From positions 1-6,629 of the forward strand of contig CAMLNK010000230.1 of assembly GCA_946481035.1 (NCBI GenBank): a DNA stretch of 6,629 nucleotides, in the 5' to 3' direction. Both the position numbers and the translations under genes were made by a program. Within the stretch, counting starts at the first letter, position 1; every line of letters starts with the position of its first letter. Of the stretch, positions 6,501 through 6,629 are shown piece by piece. The DNA is from an uncultured Dyadobacter sp. (GTDB taxonomy: Bacteria > Bacteroidota > Bacteroidia > Cytophagales > Spirosomataceae). The notes under the pieces were generated by a model. That model was not told the origin of the DNA. It made no database searches and worked only from the letters and a program-made list of their open reading frames with translations.

Positions 6501-6629
6501 TGATCGGCAATCCGTGGCCGAAAATGTTTGCGGGTTTTACCAACACGTTTTCCTGCAAAGGTTTCGATCTGAGCGTTTTGCTGACCAGTACTTACGGCAA
6601 CGATGTGTACAACTTCCTGGGCAAGCTCA
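3569..6629 (+). CDS. SusC/RagA family TonB-linked outer-membrane transporter with STN signalling domain, 3'-truncated
   Basis: An outer-membrane, TonB-dependent importer, normally paired with a SusD-like lipoprotein lid. The frame is uninterrupted to the right edge (1020 residues). Counting from the ATG at 3569, the signal peptide is about 1-40 with likely cleavage in LSA|QN. The STN domain is about 48-119, the carboxypeptidase-regulatory-like beta domain about 148-222 (IRGKVTDEKGEGLPGVSVVV), the TonB-box-like DEVVVVGYG 225-233 and the plug about 235-364 (VNIRGINSISG, PLYVVDGV, AIYGSRATNGVLLITTKRG). The rest is barrel with SusC hallmarks: RDGSANFG, KWGFFPS, TGNQGIGG and DVNGDGIINEKD (964-975). 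Full-length relatives end roughly 100-150 residues later. The ATG at 3611 (MKLSFLQL) would also give a well-formed signal peptide and is a real alternative; neither has a Shine-Dalgarno. The STN domain, together with the sigma and FecR genes upstream, marks it as a signalling receptor. The substrate (glycan, peptide or chelate) is not identifiable. Confidence 0.95.
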   Translation, partial: MPGNLLFKTIVWDIMKLSFLQLCIIAVCSGFAFSHHRLSAQNLLEGKITLNVEDKSLKSVLSLIERNSEAKFIYNPTEIGSSTRVTFQASNEPLADVLVRLLRPLSIRYEVAGKQVMLFRTENAASPAGDALPERGREADTHKMAASIRGKVTDEKGEGLPGVSVVVKGTSRGTTTNSAGQYELELGQGEHTLIFSFVGYLSQEIQTGARSELNVTMKIDTKALDEVVVVGYGEMKRADLTTAQTSVSAKDIARTTNTTLEQAIQGRAAGVYITQNSGQPGGGISVNIRGINSISGSNEPLYVVDGVQIQGQSVSFGAQSSSNPLAGLNPADIESVEVLQGPSATAIYGSRATNGVLLITTKRGKSGDAKIAYGYQFSLQTPPKPLKVMDLQQYAQMVGEYHQLAGGETPEEFLDPSLLGKGTDWQKELFKDAPMHKHQLSLSGGNDRTTYYLSGEYLKQNGVALGSGFNRYAFRLNLDNKPREWASIGANLSFNQTNDNLTTSQENIISNALQLTPQVPVRNIDGSWGGGDENNGANIFAPVNPIAIANLTTNKLVRRQLLGGLNVGVKIARGLQFRTSFNTNLGFSNSSYYIPTYKIGWAQNVTASYTNGSGVNTYWNWNQLLEYNKQLGKHSINVMLSHESQESGWKNLAGGRTGFLTNDILDLAAGDALTASNSGGSGEWAMESYLGRLNYNFADRYIVMGTIRRDGSANFGADNKWGFFPSVSAAWRVSQEPFFHVPAINELKLRFETGVTGNQGIGGIYSPMGTGTTPTTTGFLPTKYANDGLKWEETKTNNFGINLAVFENRIQFEFDYYIKNTDNLLMEKPLPWYMGTNGVGAVGSPTVNIGALQNKGWGFTINTVNVNRGGFKWESNLNISSFKTKIKSFYSDAAFVDRTSWWLADWTQRSEVGKAPWLFRGYIEDGLFQSVEEIEKSALPVDNNGVKLPINENNIWVGDVKFRDVNGDGIINEKDLTVIGNPWPKMFAGFTNTFSCKGFDLSVLLTSTYGNDVYNFLGKL

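Overview
The window looks like chromosomal DNA of a Bacteroidota bacterion, most likely a Cytophagales member of the Dyadobacter/Spirosoma kind. The reasons are: a SusC/RagA-type TonB-linked outer-membrane protein with an STN domain and a carboxypeptidase-regulatory-like domain; the ECF sigma factor, FecR-type anti-sigma and SusC order typical of that phylum; a -7 box matching the Bacteroidota TAnnTTTG consensus; and start codons without Shine-Dalgarno sequences. The genus is an inference from protein style and the roughly balanced GC content; no database was searched.

Layout, all on the plus strand: (1) 2-1573, the 3' part of a membrane-anchored hybrid histidine kinase (multi-pass membrane input region, HisKA, HATPase, receiver), cut by the left edge. 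(2) 1574-1652, an AT-rich gap with a perfect -7 box and a palindrome. (3) 1653-2261, an ECF sigma-70 factor with a hydrophobic C-terminal tail. (4) 2262-2370, an intergenic region with an A/T inverted repeat, an 8-bp direct repeat at 20-bp spacing and a candidate promoter. (5) 2371-3468, a FecR-family anti-sigma factor / transmembrane regulator. (6) 3469-3568, a short intergenic region with a small GC-rich hairpin. (7) 3569-6629, a SusC/RagA TonB-dependent transporter, cut by the right edge with roughly the last 100-150 residues missing.

Genes 3, 5 and 7 form a recognisable cell-surface signalling module. By analogy with FecA/FecR/FecI, a ligand bound by the SusC barrel would be sensed through its periplasmic STN domain, passed to the periplasmic part of FecR, and through the FecR membrane helix to the cytoplasmic sigma factor, which would then transcribe the uptake genes. 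A SusD-like lipoprotein gene is expected just past the right edge. The substrate cannot be read from this window. The hybrid kinase lies upstream in the same direction, but a promoter separates it from the sigma gene and nothing in the sequence shows it belongs to the module.

I see no RNA gene, mobile element or CRISPR array, and no clearly new system. The most interesting points are the resemblance between the FecR C-terminal domain and the SusC STN domain, the repeat-rich sigma-fecR intergenic region, and the hydrophobic tail of the sigma factor.
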